DNA of 58,744 nt from Sphingomonadales bacterium. GTDB taxonomy: Bacteria; Pseudomonadota; Alphaproteobacteria; Sphingomonadales; Sphingomonadaceae. Position 1 is the stretch's first letter. Each line of letters begins with the position of its first letter. The notes beneath the pieces were generated by a model that was given only the letters and a program-made list of their open reading frames with translations, was not told where the DNA came from and searched no databases. This document shows positions 57,926-58,744 of the stretch, piece after piece. The stretch is taken from positions 1 through 58,744 of the forward strand of contig JAIYAA010000281.1 in NCBI GenBank assembly GCA_027489295.1. Reading direction: 5' to 3'. The position numbers and the translations under genes were made by a program.

Positions 57926-58744
57926 TCAGCGCTCCTGTTCGATTACACCAATGACCTCATTGCCACTTTGCTCGGCCGACACGTCGATGAGCATGTCGGG
58001 ATGATCCTGGATGACGACGCAATCCATCGCGAAGGTGAATGGATCGGGGTCCGTGAGCTGATCGAATGTCGGCAGCACACAGTCGGGAAGATCCTCGTCA
58101 TCACGCACTACGCGCGGGATCGGAGCCACTTGCGGCGCTGCCTCCACGCGCGCGCGAAAGAGGCCATCCGCGTAGTAGCGAATTTTGTCCCCGTGGATGG
58201 GTGGTATGCCGCCCCGCAAAAGGAGTAATTCGGTGTCGGGGAATTGCATCAACTCCTGCGGAAGCAGGAGGGCGCGGCGCTGATCCGACATGGATTTGGA
58301 GCGGTTCGCCAGAACGCCGTGGATCGTGAGCGACTTGGTGATCGATTCCTGCCCGATATAGCCGATCCGTTCGGAAAGCTCGTTCGCCACGCGCAGCTCT
58401 TTCGGCGTGAAGGCGACCTCGACGCCGCAGTTGGCGACGATCTCATTCGCCACGTGCTCACCATAGACAGCGCGAAGTTGAGAGCGGGACTGGATGACGG
58501 GCAAGAGCCGAATGCCGTAGCCCGCCACATAGGAAAAGGCGCTCGCAATCACCTGCGCCCGCCCTATCCGCGCAAATTCGTCCAGGATGACGAGGATCTT
58601 TAGCGGCGTCTTCTCGTCAGGGAGGTCACGCACGTTCAGGTCGACGAGTTGCTGAAACAGGAGGTTGTAGAGCGGCGCCACCCGATCCAGTTCGTCAGGG
58701 GAGACGCCCAGATAGATCGACATGCGCTTGGTGCGCAGCTCGCG
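57926..58744 (-). CDS. virD4: VirD4/TraG-type coupling protein, C-terminal part
   Basis: The frame is open at the right edge of the window; 272 residues of the C-terminal part are visible. KILVILDEFARIGRAQVIASAFSYVAGYGIRLLPVIQSRSQLRAVYG includes the Walker B aspartate/glutamate and the coupling-protein family motifs. It links the relaxosome to the VirB channel and pumps DNA with ATP. The start is outside the window. Confidence 0.93.
   Translation of the reverse strand, partial: RELRTKRMSIYLGVSPDELDRVAPLYNLLFQQLVDLNVRDLPDEKTPLKILVILDEFARIGRAQVIASAFSYVAGYGIRLLPVIQSRSQLRAVYGEHVANEIVANCGVEVAFTPKELRVANELSERIGYIGQESITKSLTIHGVLANRSKSMSDQRRALLLPQELMQFPDTELLLLRGGIPPIHGDKIRYYADGLFRARVEAAPQVAPIPRVVRDDEDLPDCVLPTFDQLTDPDPFTFAMDCVVIQDHPDMLIDVSAEQSGNEVIGVIEQER

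Overview
The window is a GC-rich plasmid segment from an alphaproteobacterium, most likely a sphingomonad (Sphingomonas, Sphingobium or Novosphingobium type). This is inferred from codon use, the RepA-type initiator with 18-bp iterons, the alphaproteobacterial SOS box, and the mix of conjugation and metal-resistance genes. It carries its own replication, partition and conjugation functions. A VirB-type secretion system runs off the left edge (virB2, virB1) and a VirD4-type coupling protein runs off the right edge, so the source is probably a circular conjugative plasmid opened inside its transfer region. No transposase or insertion sequence was seen.

Layout. 1-8.1 kb: virB2/virB1, a Toprim/zinc-finger protein, a thermonuclease, small unknowns, a retron-type reverse transcriptase with an XRE regulator, a winged-helix/PemK-MazF pair, and ArdC antirestriction. 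8.2-24.4 kb: a long leftward array for divalent metals (CDF, CzcI-like, CzcCBA, SRPBCC, two MliC-like lipoproteins, an orphan FliE, bestrophin, ZIP, CDF, a P1B-4 ATPase, MgtC, DedA), headed by a divergent MerR regulator. 24.5-34 kb: stress and defence genes (a large ParB-domain protein, HNH nuclease, DUF3768 protein, VbhA/Fic pair, UmuDC behind an SOS box, a helix-hairpin-helix protein, a HEPN-like protein). 34.3-37.2 kb: arsRCBH. 37.4-47.6 kb: copper and other metals (copCD, an ECF sigma/sensor/anti-sigma trio, copAB, PepSY, DUF305 and DUF411 proteins, a Cys-rich peptide, a glutaredoxin-MauE fusion, MerR). 47.8-54 kb: resolvase with a res-like region, repA with iterons, ssb, parAB. 54-58.7 kb: oriT with a P-type nic core, MobC, relaxase, two nuclease-like proteins, an LPD7 protein, VirD4.

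How it works together. The predicted nick lies on the minus strand at about 54,136, so the strand entering a recipient first is the minus strand running leftward. It would deliver parB, parA and ssb first. It is also the template for the plus-strand antirestriction and stress genes. Three of those plus-strand transcription units begin with the same roughly 255-bp non-coding leader, built from conserved hairpins. This is the most interesting signal in the window and a candidate single-stranded-DNA promoter or regulatory RNA. A second plasmid-wide signal is a parS-like palindrome, core TGTGCCACGTGGCACA, found six times, three of them in or beside coding sequence.
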